DNA of 64,000 nt from Cyclaneusma minus (lineage: Eukaryota > Ascomycota > Leotiomycetes > Marthamycetales > Marthamycetaceae), in assembly GCA_037179335.1 (NCBI GenBank), contig JAKZHN010000008.1:744001-808000 (forward strand), read 5' to 3'. This document shows, piece by piece, positions 31,634-43,537 of the stretch. Position numbers and translations under genes: made by a program. A model generated the notes under the pieces. The model saw only the letters and a list, made by a program, of their open reading frames with translations, was not told the origin of the DNA and did no database searches. Position 1 is the stretch's first letter. Each line of letters begins with the position of its first letter.

Positions 31634-33941
31634 TCAGTATGCATCCTCTTCATCTTGTCCCCCATAATGGCTCGAGCCCATATAATCATCCCCTTCAACA
31701 CTCCCGCTACTCGTACTCGGACTAACCAACCCACTCGCCATCCCCACGGCCTCCTCTCCCCTCGGCCCCTCCGTCCCCTCCTCCACCGCACTCCCCGTCC
31801 CAAACCCCAACCCATACCCTTCCACCAACGCCCTCCCCCTGCTCGCCGCCAACGCCCTCTTCTGCTCCCTCTCCCCCTCACTCCCCCTCCGACTCAACGC
31901 CGGCTTATCCGGCAACGCCTTCAGCAGCCCCGTACTCGTATCCAGCATTCCCATCGCAAAATCCGTCAATCCCTTGACCCCCTTGCTACTCACACTCAAA
32001 GTCCAACGATACTCCGCCAATCGCATGCGATAAAATTCGGCTTCTTCTTTGCCTGGTGCGGTGGCCCAGAGCAAGCTGCCGAAGGTGCCGATGAGCGCGA
32101 AGTTGGTTTTGGAGGCGAAGTACCAGAAGGAGCGGAGATGTTGGGGCGTGAGGCGGTTGACGAAGTCCATGGCGCTGATGAGGCGCGTTTTGGCGGCGGA
32201 GCGGCAGATGTAGAGGACGTAGGGGTCGATGGAAGATGCGGAGGGTGGTGAAAGGGAGCGGACGATGCGGCGGTGGAGAGTAATTTCGGTGGCGAAGTAG
32301 GCGAGGTGGAGGAAGCCGATAGACGAAAGCCGGTCTGAGGGTGTTGGATTGTCCATGCGCAAACAAGGAGGAAGAGCCGCAAACCATTCTTTGAGTTTTA
32401 GCTGGACGGGCTTGGCTAGCGACAAGACCAGGTGAGTTCCCTCAGCCCCTGACTTGTCGACAGAGTCCATAGCGGAGAGCGTGTAGAAGGTTTCGAGGAC
32501 TTCGGCGAGGATTTGGGAGAGCTCTATCATTTGGCCGAAGAGCATGCGGCCGCGCTCATGCTCGGCTGATTCTTCTTCGTTTTGTTCGTCGTGTTCGAGG
32601 TCGGGGAAGTCGTGCTCGGTTAGGGGCTTGACGGCCCAGTTTGCGGCGAATATGTGGGATGGGCGGCCGTGGACGAGAGCTCCCCATTTGTCTTGCATAT
32701 ACAGTGCCCATGCTAGTCGTTTCCGCAAACCGCGTTCCCACAAGGGTATTTTCCAGTGAGAACAGTCTAGATGTAGACCAAGTTCTTGACTGATAGCGAC
32801 CAATTGCGCTGTAGGAGCCCATTGGTCACCATCTGGTCGTTGTGAAAGCAGAAGACCCGCTTGGACAGTCGAGAGCTTCGGACGGTACATGGCGTCTGCA
32901 AGCGTAGCGCGAGCCAGACGCTCGAGTTCAGGAAGGTTCGGTCTCGGAAGACTGGCTAGTTGTTCGCTATGATCCCACCAGTTGATAGCCAGGATATAGA
33001 TAGCAGCCAGTGCCGGAGGGGAAAACTCGCTCAAGGACCTCTCGTATTTCTCGAGTATGACATTCTTCTGTAGAATTGGAAAGTTGGGATGGATGACGCG
33101 GAAATATAAATCCAGAAGAGTGCGTCCATGAGGAGCGACAATTGCTTCTATGGCTTCGATATCTGACTGGATGTGGTCGTACCCTGGAGTGGTGTAGTCC
33201 GGAAGCATTAGGAATGTGTCTCTATCGCCAACTTTCCTCAGTGTCCCTCTGGATAGGAGGCTCTCATCTTGCGGGTCGAATGGCGATAACTCGATGAGAG
33301 ACGGTTCGAAATCTGTGGTTGGGCCTATATATTGGCTGTATCTATCGTTCTGAAGTCCCAGACTTCGTTTGAGAATGGTGGGACCTCCGATGTTTGCCAT
33401 ATCTTCAATTAAAGAATTGCTTGGCGTTGTGTTAGACGCACTTAATGCCTCTATTGGTCGTCTTTTGCGATCTTCTGTCCTTTCAGGTGACCTTGTATCA
33501 AAATTGTAAGCTAGGGAGACACATAGTTGCTAGTGATATTGTGCGATAGTCACGTGGAGGTTCAAGTTGCTAAGGAAAAAGGGGGTCAAAAAGGAACAAG
33601 AGGAGAAAATACCTTCTTTTCGATACAGTCCCGTTGTCGCTGTTTAATTTCCTCTTTCTGGGTTGTGGACTATGTATAAAGGTGCAGTCCTGCGAGTGGA
33701 ACTGGCAGCTCACACAGGAGGTCTGACCCTCATGAATGACACATTTGCTCTTGCGCCGGCGGCAAGCATCACAAGGCCTTCGAGAGCGGGTGCTTTGGGA
33801 ATCTAGCGAGGCAGGAGTACTCATATCTGCAGACAAACTTGAATTGCTCTCGATTCTAGTCAAGTCGGTCTTGGTTCTAGAGCTATTAGCAGCAATTGCT
33901 ATTGGAGCCGATCGAACAACGGTAGTATTTGGAGTCGACAT
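31634..33941 (-). CDS. Zn2Cys6 regulator, Dal81/TamA (Uga35)-like
   Basis: Two exons, 33613-33941 and 31634-33479, give 724 aa; the first in-frame ATG is at 33941. The zinc cluster CDACRRRKSKCVIHEG...C has the wide C-x2-C-x6-C-x8-C-x2-C-x6-C spacing, followed by the QSPQPRKRKL-like stretch (here HSPQPRKRKL) typical of Dal81/TamA. The C-terminal part is a fungal regulator domain with ATLADAMYRPKLSTVQAGLLLSQRP. Dal81 in yeast and TamA in Aspergillus are co-activators for nitrogen-source genes, including GABA genes, working with pathway-specific Zn2Cys6 partners. Length fits TamA (about 740). Paralogues of this type exist in many fungi, so true orthology needs a tree. Confidence 0.82.
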
Positions 33942-36071
33942 GGCGATTTGCGATTGCCACACTTTTATGTTAAACCCGGAGAATTTCAACTGGAGCTCGC
34001 CTCAGGGATCTGCCGTCAGAGGGTCCCCGCGGAAGAAAATCCTGCTGGGATCTGGGCGTGACCAAGTCGGAAGAAGAAATTCGACAGCTTGTTGGCTCGA
34101 AGTGACGAACTCAATCCAGAAAGTCCAAGGAAGAGTGGGGCAGACAAGGCGGGAGAGCAACGTTTGAATGGCCAAGGCTCCTTATCGAATTCTTGGAAAT
34201 GCCTATTGGAGTAAGGGAGCACGGGGACGGGCGTCTGCAAGGCAGCTGGAGGAGGATCGATGTTTTGCGTGGCTGCAAGGCTTATCGTAATATGGCGACG
34301 TCCGAAGACGGGGGACTTGGGGACTCGAGGTTGATAAAGCTGATGGAGGTTGATAGACGGCGATAAGAGCGTGTAGAATATGGGTCGGGGATGCAGATCT
34401 GAGAGCCGGGGGCCAGGATCGGACAGAGTCTCGTGCAGCGGATACCAGTCGGCTGGGGCCGAACAAGGGAATGGAAGTTTGGGGATGATGATGGAGATTG
34501 GGGATGAGATGAGATTGATGAGGAAGTGGGAACCGAGAGACGCCGGAAGAGACAGCAGACAGCTCAAGGAGAAAAACTTCTTGCCAGAGAAGAAGAAGTT
34601 GATGTGAGAGATAGGACGAAGGTGAGTTTATGGAGATTTGAAGGAAGACTTGATCGACGAGGCTATTGGTAAGACAAACGGCAAGACAGGGACTGGAGAA
34701 GGAGCAGAAACATTGCGAGAAAGACTAAATGCAAGCTTGAGTTCAGAGTCCCTGACACCCGGAAAGGAGGTCGAGCACGATGCCAGCCGTGACGGACACT
34801 ACCGTCGAAGGCTTGAAACGGGGGCGGTCGGCGCAAGTCCACGCCTTTAGTCATGAGAAAGCGCTTGCCCCTGCTTTGTTTGCAGCATATAAGGTACATG
34901 TAACACAATAAGCTTTTAGGGCGACAGCAAGAGCGCTTGTCGTCGGGAGGTGCATTCGCCGACACGTGCGTCGACTTCCGACGACCCAATTTAACGTAAT
35001 AGCATCGACGTGAATGGACGACTCTTTTCGTTGCCGTCGCGCCCAGAAAGCTTCGCATCGCACCAACTGATAAGGACGACGTCGGGGGAGATAAGCACTA
35101 CAAGGCGAGTAAGGAGAAGTCATCACGGTGACAACTTGCGATTCAGCATGGAAAAGCAATGAGCAACCGCAACTCAGCCATTGGCTGCGAAGAGAGCAAG
35201 TAATGACTTCTGAGCGGGCTTTGCTGATCATTTGAATGGATGTTTGGCACATGGTGAACCAACGTTATTTATAATTATTTCAGCAAATGCCCCCTTCTTC
35301 GGACTGCTCTGGAAGCTTTAAATCTGGTTCCTGAGATCACTTCTATTCTATGCCATCAATAGACTGACTGCATGTACCTAGTAGACATAATGTTGTCTTT
35401 TCATGTTATATTCCAATAGAAAATGTACGTATTCCTTCATTATCCATTCATTTGCTTCAGCCTTAGCAGTCAGCACGCGAGCATGAACCATCCCGTGCAT
35501 CAGGAGTTAAGAGCCGCTTAGCAGGCTGATATACCCGAAACGACACATCGAAACTGAATGGAGACCCCACACTTCGATGACGCTGCACCTGCAGGTTACC
35601 TAACGGAAACGAGTAACACCCCTCGTGTAGATCGTTCCAACCCTTCAATCCATGACCATGGACTGCCTCTCCAGATGCGGTGCATTAAAGTAAAAAAAAA
35701 TTAAGAAAGGGAGAGGTTGGAGAATTTGGGGATATGAGGGCTTTACAGCCTCAGTCTGGTGGGGAAATAATAGTTTATATTCAAGCCGTGCTGTTATATA
35801 GAGAGATACATGTATGGAACATACTGAAGCTGCCTGAATCTACCGAACCCTCTGCCGTATCTTTCTGGCCGCCAGATATCTCAGATATCCGAGATAAATC
35901 TGTCGACGTGCAACAAAACAGGCTCCCTCGGGTCTCCAATACCGGACCATCGCAAATCCGCATCTTCGGACTCCGCCTTCCCGACACATCCCGAGTCTTT
36001 TGCAAACTGCAATTGACACAACGACGAGCTTTTTCTCCAACACTCAACTTCACGCCAAACCCACCACAAAA
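33942..36071. other. Intergenic, 2.1 kb
   Basis: Divergent promoter region of the Dal81-like and Rpp40 genes. Open frames on both strands (for example 34016-34567, minus) lack domains, signals and good starts. I see no repeat or RNA gene. Confidence 0.55.
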
Positions 36072-37484
36072 ATGTTCGAATTCGGAGCAGACAAGGCCCC
36101 TCAGTCCAAATGCTACCTGACCCACGGCACCCTGCCGCATCTGGACCCGTCACAGCCACCATCACGCAGCAAACCCTTCTCTTCTGTCTTGGCCCGGCCG
36201 TTCTATCACAAGGTACCTTCACATACCCTTATTCGCACATCACGTGATTTCGCGGTTTCCAATCTCAAAATTAGATCAACTTGCTAACAAATTAAATAGG
36301 CTGAACTCATTCTGCCGGCAGAGATTTACGAGTTGGTGAAAGACCAGCTGCTGGCAAAATGTGCAACGCCGAAGTTTTCGAGAGTCATTATGGCGCTGAA
36401 GGATGTGGTGGATGGGGAGTTTTTTACTGAGTATATCAAGAGAGGTTTGTTATCACGGGAACTGGAGGCAGAGCGGGCAGGAATGGAATGGGGGTTAATG
36501 TTAACATCTTTCTAGGGAACGTCTTGATGCTGTCTGAAGGACGACCGGGGATAGACAACAAGTACATGCTGAAGGATGGTATGTTTTCGGAATACTTGCT
36601 CATGGCAGAAGATATCTCAAGGACCACTGTTAACAAAATTTGCAGGTGTCTTGAGCTTGTCTTTGGACAAGGAAACTTACGAGCGGGCTGGGCTGGTGGG
36701 GAAGCCGGAGGGGAATAAGGGGAAAAGGGGTGGACGGTCACGATGGGGTATGTACTATGGTTTGGTTGATGAAGCATTGTTCCATTTTACTGACCATCTA
36801 ACAAGTCGTCGAGCTGGACCTACGCCAGCCATCAATGCTTCACGGCAAGAAAGGCTTTGAACGTATCGTTTATGCCTTCAAGAACGTCCTTACTACACCT
36901 GTCACTTGGTTGTTCTCAAATCTTGAAGCAAATGGTAAGCACCCTCAAACTGTAAGTCCGGGAATGAACCAAGTAGCAGGCTGACCGGCCTAGTTCCCTC
37001 CTCTGACCCCCTCGCCAAGTATTTTCCCGCTCAGATCGAGTGCCTACCCAAAGAATCGCCCAAAATTCCGGTTAGGATGCCGGATGTCCAAGTCCCAAGA
37101 GAGGCACTGGAGGATCGCATGACGCTCGAAGAGGTTTCCATTGATCTATACGAGTGGTTGTCTATGATATCCCTCGAAAGCCCGAGGCTCGACGTCAACG
37201 ACACCGCCGACCCGTATCTCTCTCGATATTCGCCTCCGGCCCCTGCTGATGAGAGCGAAGGGACGACACAGCTAATCAAGGTAACCTGGAGCGGCTTCCT
37301 CTCAGCTCGCTGGGCCCATGGACTCCTGTTCGAAGCTCTGACCGCAGTTCCGAAAGGCAACTGGGTAGCATTCAGTGTTTGTGGATTCACAGGTGGAGTG
37401 GTGGGGGACTCTAGGGATATGACTTTGCTCAAGGTCCCGGGCACGCCTGCTGAGTACTTGATGTGGCAGATAGATCCTAGATAA
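36072..37484 (+). CDS. RNase P/MRP protein subunit Rpp40 homologue
   Basis: Six exons, 36072-36212, 36300-36444, 36516-36578, 36646-36747, 36806-36934 and 36994-37484, give 356 aa with every junction in frame. The central segment, GVLSLSLDKETYERAGLVGKPE, VVELDLRQPSMLHGKKGFERI and then WLFSNLE, is the signature of the Rpp40 domain (PF08584), a protein of nuclear RNase P (tRNA 5' end maturation) and RNase MRP. Saccharomyces lacks a clear copy, but filamentous fungi and animals have one. The gene is unusually intron-dense for this window, with exons as small as 63 nt. It is convergent with the ankyrin gene, only 13 bases apart. Confidence 0.87.
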
Positions 37485-37497
37485 GGACCAAGATAAA

Positions 37498-38178
37498 TCA
37501 AGAAGTCCTTTGCCGGACGTCCCGGTTGTCGCCCACTTCGCCCCTGATTGCTTCTGTGATGAGTTCTCTTAGCTGCCTCTGTCCTTCCTCGCCTTCAAAG
37601 TCCCCTCGCGTAGCCAGCTCTTCGATTCTTCGCTTGAATTCTGGATCGACTACTTCCTCGCCCACTTCGTCTGGGTTCATTTGGCCAACGTTGACGGAAA
37701 TACCTTCGGGCAATGGAGGCGGATGTGAGAAACCATTTCCGGCGCTTTCACTTGATCCATTTGCGGTATTAGTTGTGCTTCCGGATGCTTCGCCCGGTTG
37801 CTCCAACGATTTTAGGTATGCGACAACATCTGGGAAGTCGCCCTCCTCTTCAATCTTCTCCCTAGCAGTCTTTCCTTCATCGCCTGTAATTTTGTGGTCT
37901 GCGTGAAGCTCCTCCACCAACATTCGAGCACATTCTGGTGTTTCTGCCACGAACAGGGCTGTCTCGTTATCTTCGTCCCGTAGGTCAACATTGACGTGGA
38001 AATCGTTCACGAGAGCACGTAATAAGTCGAGGTGGTTGTATGACGCGGCGGCGTGTACGAGGGAGTATCCATGGTCATCTTGAGCTGAGGCGAGCTCTGG
38101 CTTGGATCGGAGGAGGGGGAGGAGTTGCGGGGAGTTGTCGGCGGCCAGGAGGAAGGCGTTTGGGGTCTGGGCAGACAT
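37498..38178 (-). CDS. Ankyrin-repeat protein (Yar1-like)
   Basis: A single-exon gene of 226 aa. Residues about 1-110 form two to three ankyrin repeats (DDHGYSLVHAAASYNHLDLLRALV, then DEDNETALFVAETPECARMLVEE). The C-terminal half is acidic and partly disordered, with a conserved DPEFKRRIEELATRGDFEGEE segment. It resembles the short ankyrin protein of fission yeast related to budding yeast Yar1, the chaperone of ribosomal protein uS3. That identity is likely but not certain, since ankyrin repeats are common. It is divergent from the tRNA ligase gene. Confidence 0.75.
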   Translation of the reverse strand: MSAQTPNAFLLAADNSPQLLPLLRSKPELASAQDDHGYSLVHAAASYNHLDLLRALVNDFHVNVDLRDEDNETALFVAETPECARMLVEELHADHKITGDEGKTAREKIEEEGDFPDVVAYLKSLEQPGEASGSTTNTANGSSESAGNGFSHPPPLPEGISVNVGQMNPDEVGEEVVDPEFKRRIEELATRGDFEGEEGQRQLRELITEAIRGEVGDNRDVRQRTS

Positions 38179-38701
38179 CTTGTGTGCCGGTTGGAACTTC
38201 CGATGATATGCTCGAAAGCTTTATCGAAGTTTGGAGCTCTCCTCTGATTTGTTGCAATCTGCAGCTTTTTTCGTCTTTCCTTGGTGATGACTTGAAGATC
38301 GAAAGAAATCGGCAAGGCTGAGAAACTTTGTCTTCGAGGTCAATGCGCCTGGTGACAGTTTCTTGGGCTAAATTAGCGCAAGGCTCTCGAATGCGAGGAC
38401 AAGGCAGGCGCCCTCGACTCACGCCGTCCAACATCAACAAACGGCAACGGCGAGTGTAAAGTGAGCAACTGCCGCTCAGCTTTTTGTTACTTGACAAAGA
38501 AAGAAGACGTAAGTGGCTCTAGGTGGCCGGCCGTCAATGACGGAAGGTACTTAAGAGGCTGCTTTCCCCTGAGCAAAGCTGGCTACCCTACTTCCCAAAT
38601 TCACACCCTGGACTTGTCTTCCTCGCCTCAGCCTTGCCGGATCCAAATTCTCTACAGCCAAGCAAATCCACCGACGGCTCCCATTCCACCACTCTTCCAT
38701 C
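38179..38701. other. Divergent promoter region, ankyrin gene / tRNA ligase
   Basis: 523 bases; no gene is supported. The side next to the ligase ATG is C/T- and A-rich, as in fungal leaders. Confidence 0.6.
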
Positions 38702-41131
38702 ATGGCCGGCCAAGCTAAGGTTCCCTACGTATCCCAGAACGTGGGCGACGTCACGACCTTGCTTCACGGACTTGAAGCCCATTCCAAGGGCAAGCAAGGC
38801 GGCAAGCGAGGCTTCAGTTGCAAGAAGAGCGACTTCCAGGTAGTCGGCTCCAGAGACAATCTGGTTGTGACGTCCTGGCGTTTCCAGGACTGGGACTACA
38901 AGCGCGATGATCTCCCCACCTACGCCCGCGGTTTGTTCTTGTGCAAGAACAAGGAGGGTCAACCGGAGATCGCTGTCCGCGGTTACGACAAATTCTTCAA
39001 CACCGGCGAGGTGCCTGCTACCCGCTGGGAAACCATTACTGCGAACACCAAGGGTCCGTACGAGCTTAGTCTGAAGGAGAATGGCTGCATCATCTTCATC
39101 AGCGGTCTCTGCGATGATACGCTTCTGGTATGCTCCAAGCACTCGACTGGACCAAGAGCCGATGCCGATACTAGCCATGCCATCGCCGGTGAAAGGTGGA
39201 TCGACAGGCAGCTGAAGGCCACTGGCAGGACTCGACAAGAACTGGCGCGCGAACTCAGGGCAAGAAACGCAACTGCTGTCGCAGAGCTGTGTGACGATGA
39301 GTTCGAGGAGCACATTCTTGCGTACGGTAAGGATCAAGCCGGCCTTTACTTGCACGGCATCAACATCAACGTTCCTGAGTTCATAACGTATCCGGGCAGC
39401 CAAGTCCAAGCCTTTGCTGAGACTTGGGGCTTTCGCAAGACGGATTTTCTTGTTATCGATGATATTGCCAAGACGAAGTCCTTCTTGGAGTCAGTGGCTG
39501 AGACTGGTCACTACAACGGTCGAGATGTCGAAGGCTTTGTCATTAGATGTCAAACCAAATACACAGAGAAGGGCCCCTATGTGGACTGGTTCTTCAAGTA
39601 CAAGTTCGAGGAACCTTACCTGATGTATCGACAGTGGCGCGAGTGTACCAAAGCGCTTATTGCTGGCAAGCCTCCAAGGTTCAAGAAGCATAAGAAGATT
39701 ACAGAAGAGTACATTCTCTATGCGAAGAACCGCCTCATGAAGGACTCCAAGATGGCAAAAGCATACCAATCGAATCACGGAATCATTGCGCTTCGAGACG
39801 ATTTCCTGAAGGAAAAGAATCTCAAGGGCTCTGATATCATCCGTCAGGAGTATGCTGAAGAGGGCGAGAGTTCTGAGGATGTATCTAAGGATGTCATCTT
39901 GTGTCCAATTGCCACGCTTGGATGTGGCAAGACGACTATCGCAGTGGCACTTCAGCACCTGTTTGGCTGGGGTCTCGTCCAGAACGACAACATCACTGGG
40001 AAGAATCGTCCTCCCAGATTCACCAAGGAGGTTCTCACTCAACTCGAAGACACCCCTGTGGTGGTCGCAGACCGCAACAATGCTTCGAGACATGAGCGCA
40101 AGCAGATTCTCGAAGACGTCCACTCTCAACACTTGTCAGCTAAGCTCGTAGCTCTTCACTTCAACCACAAACGAGCTTCGCTTTCGGAAATCCGCAAAGT
40201 CACCCAGGACCGTGTCTTATCACGTGGGGATAACCACCAAACGATTCAAGCTGCTACCGACCCGAAAAAGTTCATCGGTGTTATGGAAGGATTCTTGAAC
40301 CGCTTCGAAGAGCTCGACACAGACAAATCCCCAGACGACGGTTTCGACGGCGTCATCGAACTCGACCCAACCGTCGACTCCCGAGAGAACCTCGAAACGG
40401 TTATCAGCCAGCTCAACACCATGTATCCCAAGCTCTTCACCGACATGCCAACAAGCGATGATCTCGACGAGGCCATCAAAGTAGCTCTTAACGAGTACAA
40501 GCCAGAACTCAGACACGAGATTGGCAAAGGCGGCAGCGTGGGCAACAGAAACAAGGAGAACCGACAGCACAACGGTGCAGCATCCAACGGAGGTGGTCAG
40601 AAGCCCGCCAAGCCTAAGGCCCTGGAATACGTCTCCGTGTCGGTTTCCAAGAATGCCATTCTTAATACCCTCGACAACACATTCAAAACCCAAAGCCCGG
40701 TCATAAGCCAGTTCTACCGCCAACTCCAGCAAACCCGTCGCGTGCAGGCCGAATTCCACGTCACGCTTATCCACCGCGCTAACTCAAAGGAACATGCTGA
40801 TATGTGGAAGCGCTACTCAGACCTCCACAGTGCAGCCGGAGGCGCGGCACATAAATTGGGTGATTGTCAGGTGCTTCTGGAGAGGATCGTTTGGAATGAT
40901 CGGATAATGGCAATTGTGGTGAGGTTGGTTACAGAGGGCTGGGATACGACGAACAGGGTGGCGCATATTACGGTGGGCACGAGAGCACCAGAGGTGAAGC
41001 CGAAGGAGAGTAACGACTTACTGCAGAAATGGCTGCAGGTGGGAAGTGGAGAGCAGACGGGAATCCACGAGCTGGTGGTTGAAGGAAGGGTGGTGCTTGA
41101 TGGCAATGTGAGGGGGGTTTTGAGTCGATGA
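38702..41131 (+). CDS. TRL1: Fungal tRNA ligase Trl1
   Basis: A single-exon gene of 809 aa, the usual size. Three catalytic modules are visible in order: an adenylyltransferase ligase domain with the nucleotide-accepting Lys125 in SLKENGC; a polynucleotide kinase with the P-loop IATLGCGKTT (about residue 405); and a C-terminal 2',3'-cyclic phosphodiesterase of the 2H type with HVTLIH (about 685) and HITVGT (about 757). The enzyme heals and seals exon halves after tRNA splicing and splices the HAC1-type unfolded-protein-response mRNA in fungi. A poly-charged Gly/Asn linker (about 615-640) separates kinase and phosphodiesterase. Complete and strongly recognisable. Confidence 0.97.
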   Translation: MAGQAKVPYVSQNVGDVTTLLHGLEAHSKGKQGGKRGFSCKKSDFQVVGSRDNLVVTSWRFQDWDYKRDDLPTYARGLFLCKNKEGQPEIAVRGYDKFFNTGEVPATRWETITANTKGPYELSLKENGCIIFISGLCDDTLLVCSKHSTGPRADADTSHAIAGERWIDRQLKATGRTRQELARELRARNATAVAELCDDEFEEHILAYGKDQAGLYLHGININVPEFITYPGSQVQAFAETWGFRKTDFLVIDDIAKTKSFLESVAETGHYNGRDVEGFVIRCQTKYTEKGPYVDWFFKYKFEEPYLMYRQWRECTKALIAGKPPRFKKHKKITEEYILYAKNRLMKDSKMAKAYQSNHGIIALRDDFLKEKNLKGSDIIRQEYAEEGESSEDVSKDVILCPIATLGCGKTTIAVALQHLFGWGLVQNDNITGKNRPPRFTKEVLTQLEDTPVVVADRNNASRHERKQILEDVHSQHLSAKLVALHFNHKRASLSEIRKVTQDRVLSRGDNHQTIQAATDPKKFIGVMEGFLNRFEELDTDKSPDDGFDGVIELDPTVDSRENLETVISQLNTMYPKLFTDMPTSDDLDEAIKVALNEYKPELRHEIGKGGSVGNRNKENRQHNGAASNGGGQKPAKPKALEYVSVSVSKNAILNTLDNTFKTQSPVISQFYRQLQQTRRVQAEFHVTLIHRANSKEHADMWKRYSDLHSAAGGAAHKLGDCQVLLERIVWNDRIMAIVVRLVTEGWDTTNRVAHITVGTRAPEVKPKESNDLLQKWLQVGSGEQTGIHELVVEGRVVLDGNVRGVLSR

Positions 41132-41661
41132 TTGAGTGGTTGAAGTGAACGTATGACTTATGGTTATGAATTGGTCGGCAGCCTGACCCCGTGGTCCAGG
41201 GACATGCACGATACTCTCTCTACTCTCTAGCTTAGCGTTGAAGACTCCCCTCCAGCTTTTAAGGCATTTCCCAGGTAGTCTTTTGAAGGCATACCCTAGA
41301 ACCATTATGAGCTATCAAGAGAGGCCATGATGCACAAACAATGAAAAAAGTTCGCTTTCTACGCTAATCTGATCAAGAACACCCGTGACCTGCTGTCGTA
41401 GTATCCGACTGCCTGAACCACCCATATGAATCAGTGCGCCCCAGTCCAAGACAGCGACCGATAACGCCTTTTTCCTTGTTTGTCCTCGATCCCTCCTGGT
41501 TCAAGGGGTGCTAGCAGAGAAATGTATCGTGGCGAAAATATCGTAGAACAACAGCCAAGCCCAGTACAAGCTCTTTCAACGTCAAACTCCACGAACCACT
41601 ACTTTTCTCCCTCCAGGCATCGCAATCTCTCGTAAACCCACGCCGGGATTAGGGGGTCCAC
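41132..41661. other. Intergenic between convergent genes
   Basis: 530 bases holding the 3' ends of the tRNA ligase and CK2 beta transcripts; nothing else is recognised. Confidence 0.6.
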
Positions 41662-42933
41662 CTAAGGCAAATCGTTCATCTGCGCCTCCCCCAACTCCCC
41701 ACCCTGATGCAAGTCTCCCATTACACCCTCCTCGTCATCCTCCTCCTCCTCCTCACTCTCACCCACGCCCTCCTCGTCCTCCTTAAACCCCGAATCCACC
41801 TCCAATCTCCTCAATCTCCTCCTCATCTCATCCCTCTTCCCCTCCTGCCACCTAACCAGCGCGGCTGTAGCATGCACCTTGAATCCATAAACTCTCGGCA
41901 CATACCGATCGTAACTTTTGGCGGGGATGAGGGCGGGGTAGACTTGGAAGATGATGTTGTGGAAGGAAGTACCAAAGTAGGCGCCGTCGATGGCGGCGTG
42001 GCGCGACGACTTGGGGTTGTAGATGTCTTCGCAGCGCGCGCAGTAGAGTTTGACGGCTTTCTGGTTGGGGTTGTCGGATTGGCCGAGGGGGAGGAGGGGG
42101 TGCGATTTGCACATTACGCGGGGGCATTTGCCGAAGTCTGCCTTTTTGTACTTTTCAAGCTGTGTTTTGTGGTCAATATAAACCCCTCTCTATTCTCATA
42201 AAGTATTCTTGGAATCTGGACTTGGAGCTTGGGCAGGTAGAAAGGAAGGAGGGAAGGACAACGTACCATTTTGGCAAGGCCGCGCGTGGTGACGATGTAG
42301 CGAGCGTGAACGAGGCCGTACAGATGTCTTGCGGATTTCTCAATCGTCTCGCGCATCTCGTCGTCGCAGTCGAGATCAAAGACATCGGTGACGAGGTCCA
42401 GCGCATACTGGTAGTATTGGACTTCGGTGTTCAGGCCGGTGAGGTTGAAGCGATCGGTCAGGTATTCCTCGTCGATTTCGCAGAAGTATTCGTTGCCGCG
42501 GGATGATATGAACTTTGGTTCGGCTCCTGTCAGTACAACTGTGTTGAAGAATCGAAATCCAAAAATTTCGTAAAACTGTAGGGGAGGCTTTTCTTCTGGC
42601 GAGGAGGCCAGAGGGAGAACTTGGGCGGGCTGGGGGACTGCCGTGGTTGGTCGATGGGGGATAGCAGTAGGGAGAACTTGGTTGGGCTGGGGGGCTGCCA
42701 TGGCTTATGGATGGTGAAGATGATGGGGATATGATATGGGATGGTGCCCGGGGAGAGATGAAGGGTCAAGGATTTCATGTCTGCACATATCTGCAAATGG
42801 CAGATGCGATGAAAGCCAACTTGGGCTTGCGCAAGTGGAAGGGTCGAACGGTTGAAAGAGGGCAGGAAGAACTCACCCAGTCTCTCCAATAGCTGGTGTA
42901 GTCGCTATCTGACTCGCTGTTGAAGTCGTCCAT
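41662..42933 (-). CDS. CKB1: Casein kinase II regulatory (beta) subunit
   Basis: Three exons, 42877-42933, 42267-42512 and 41662-42159, give 266 aa. The N-terminal acidic tail with the SESDSDYTSYW block leads into the helical domain (FCEIDEEYLTDRFNLTGL). The zinc ribbon CPRVMC...CARC mediates dimerisation of the beta subunits. The C-terminus ends in a long Glu/Asp-rich tract. The protein holds the catalytic alpha subunits of the CK2 tetramer and selects substrates in nucleus and cytosol. Intron 1 is long (364 nt) and stays open in the frame of exon 2, with an ATG at 42701; this could be an alternative start or chance. The spliced form reproduces the conserved YWRDWFISSRGNEYF join and is preferred. 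Confidence 0.94.
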
Positions 42934-43537
42934 GGCGTCGTTGTCCTCGCGGGATGCCGCAGCTCAAGGGAACCTTTGTGGAGAGCGGCTCACGCGGCTT
43001 TGTTGGAACGGTCTTTTGAGGTCGCGGTTGGTTGCAATAATGAAGCTCGTCGGTGATGCCTGCAGACGTGGTGATGGTGGGGGTGAAGCGCGATTGCGGA
43101 TATGCTCGCTTGCGCTTGTTCATGTTGCGCCTTGCGACAAACAAGGGCCTTGGCGGTGCCTGTCGCTGTCAGTCACTTAGTACCACTGCTCCTTTACAAC
43201 AAAGTTACTCTCACTGATTTGATTATTCTTGGCCTCTCGCTCTCTTTCCATTTCCCAAAAAAAAATTGTCGTTTTAAGACCGAACCCGGTCTGAAGGAGG
43301 AAACGTCTGCGTCGCCAAGCCAACTGGTCCCCTTGAGCCTTTGTCACTCACTAGAAAGGCCCAAAGGCCCCTATTACAAGCCCCTGAGCTCTCCATCACT
43401 TTCTAGGTACGCATCACTTCAGTTCTCAATTTTCATTGACTAGCCATCAAAGAAACAGGTTTTGGTGTCCAGTAAGTCTTCTAACGCAACAAAAATGCCC
43501 GGAATGCCACCCAGCCCAACCCAATGCACCCACGCCC
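42934..43537. other. Intergenic, CK2 beta promoter and Ric1 3' flank
   Basis: About 600 bases with no supportable gene; the right portion is the 3' UTR of Ric1. Confidence 0.6.

Noticed and set aside
34016..34567. 183-codon minus-strand ORF
   Set aside because: Low-complexity Pro/Ser/Leu composition, no domain; it lies in the promoter interval of two well-supported genes.
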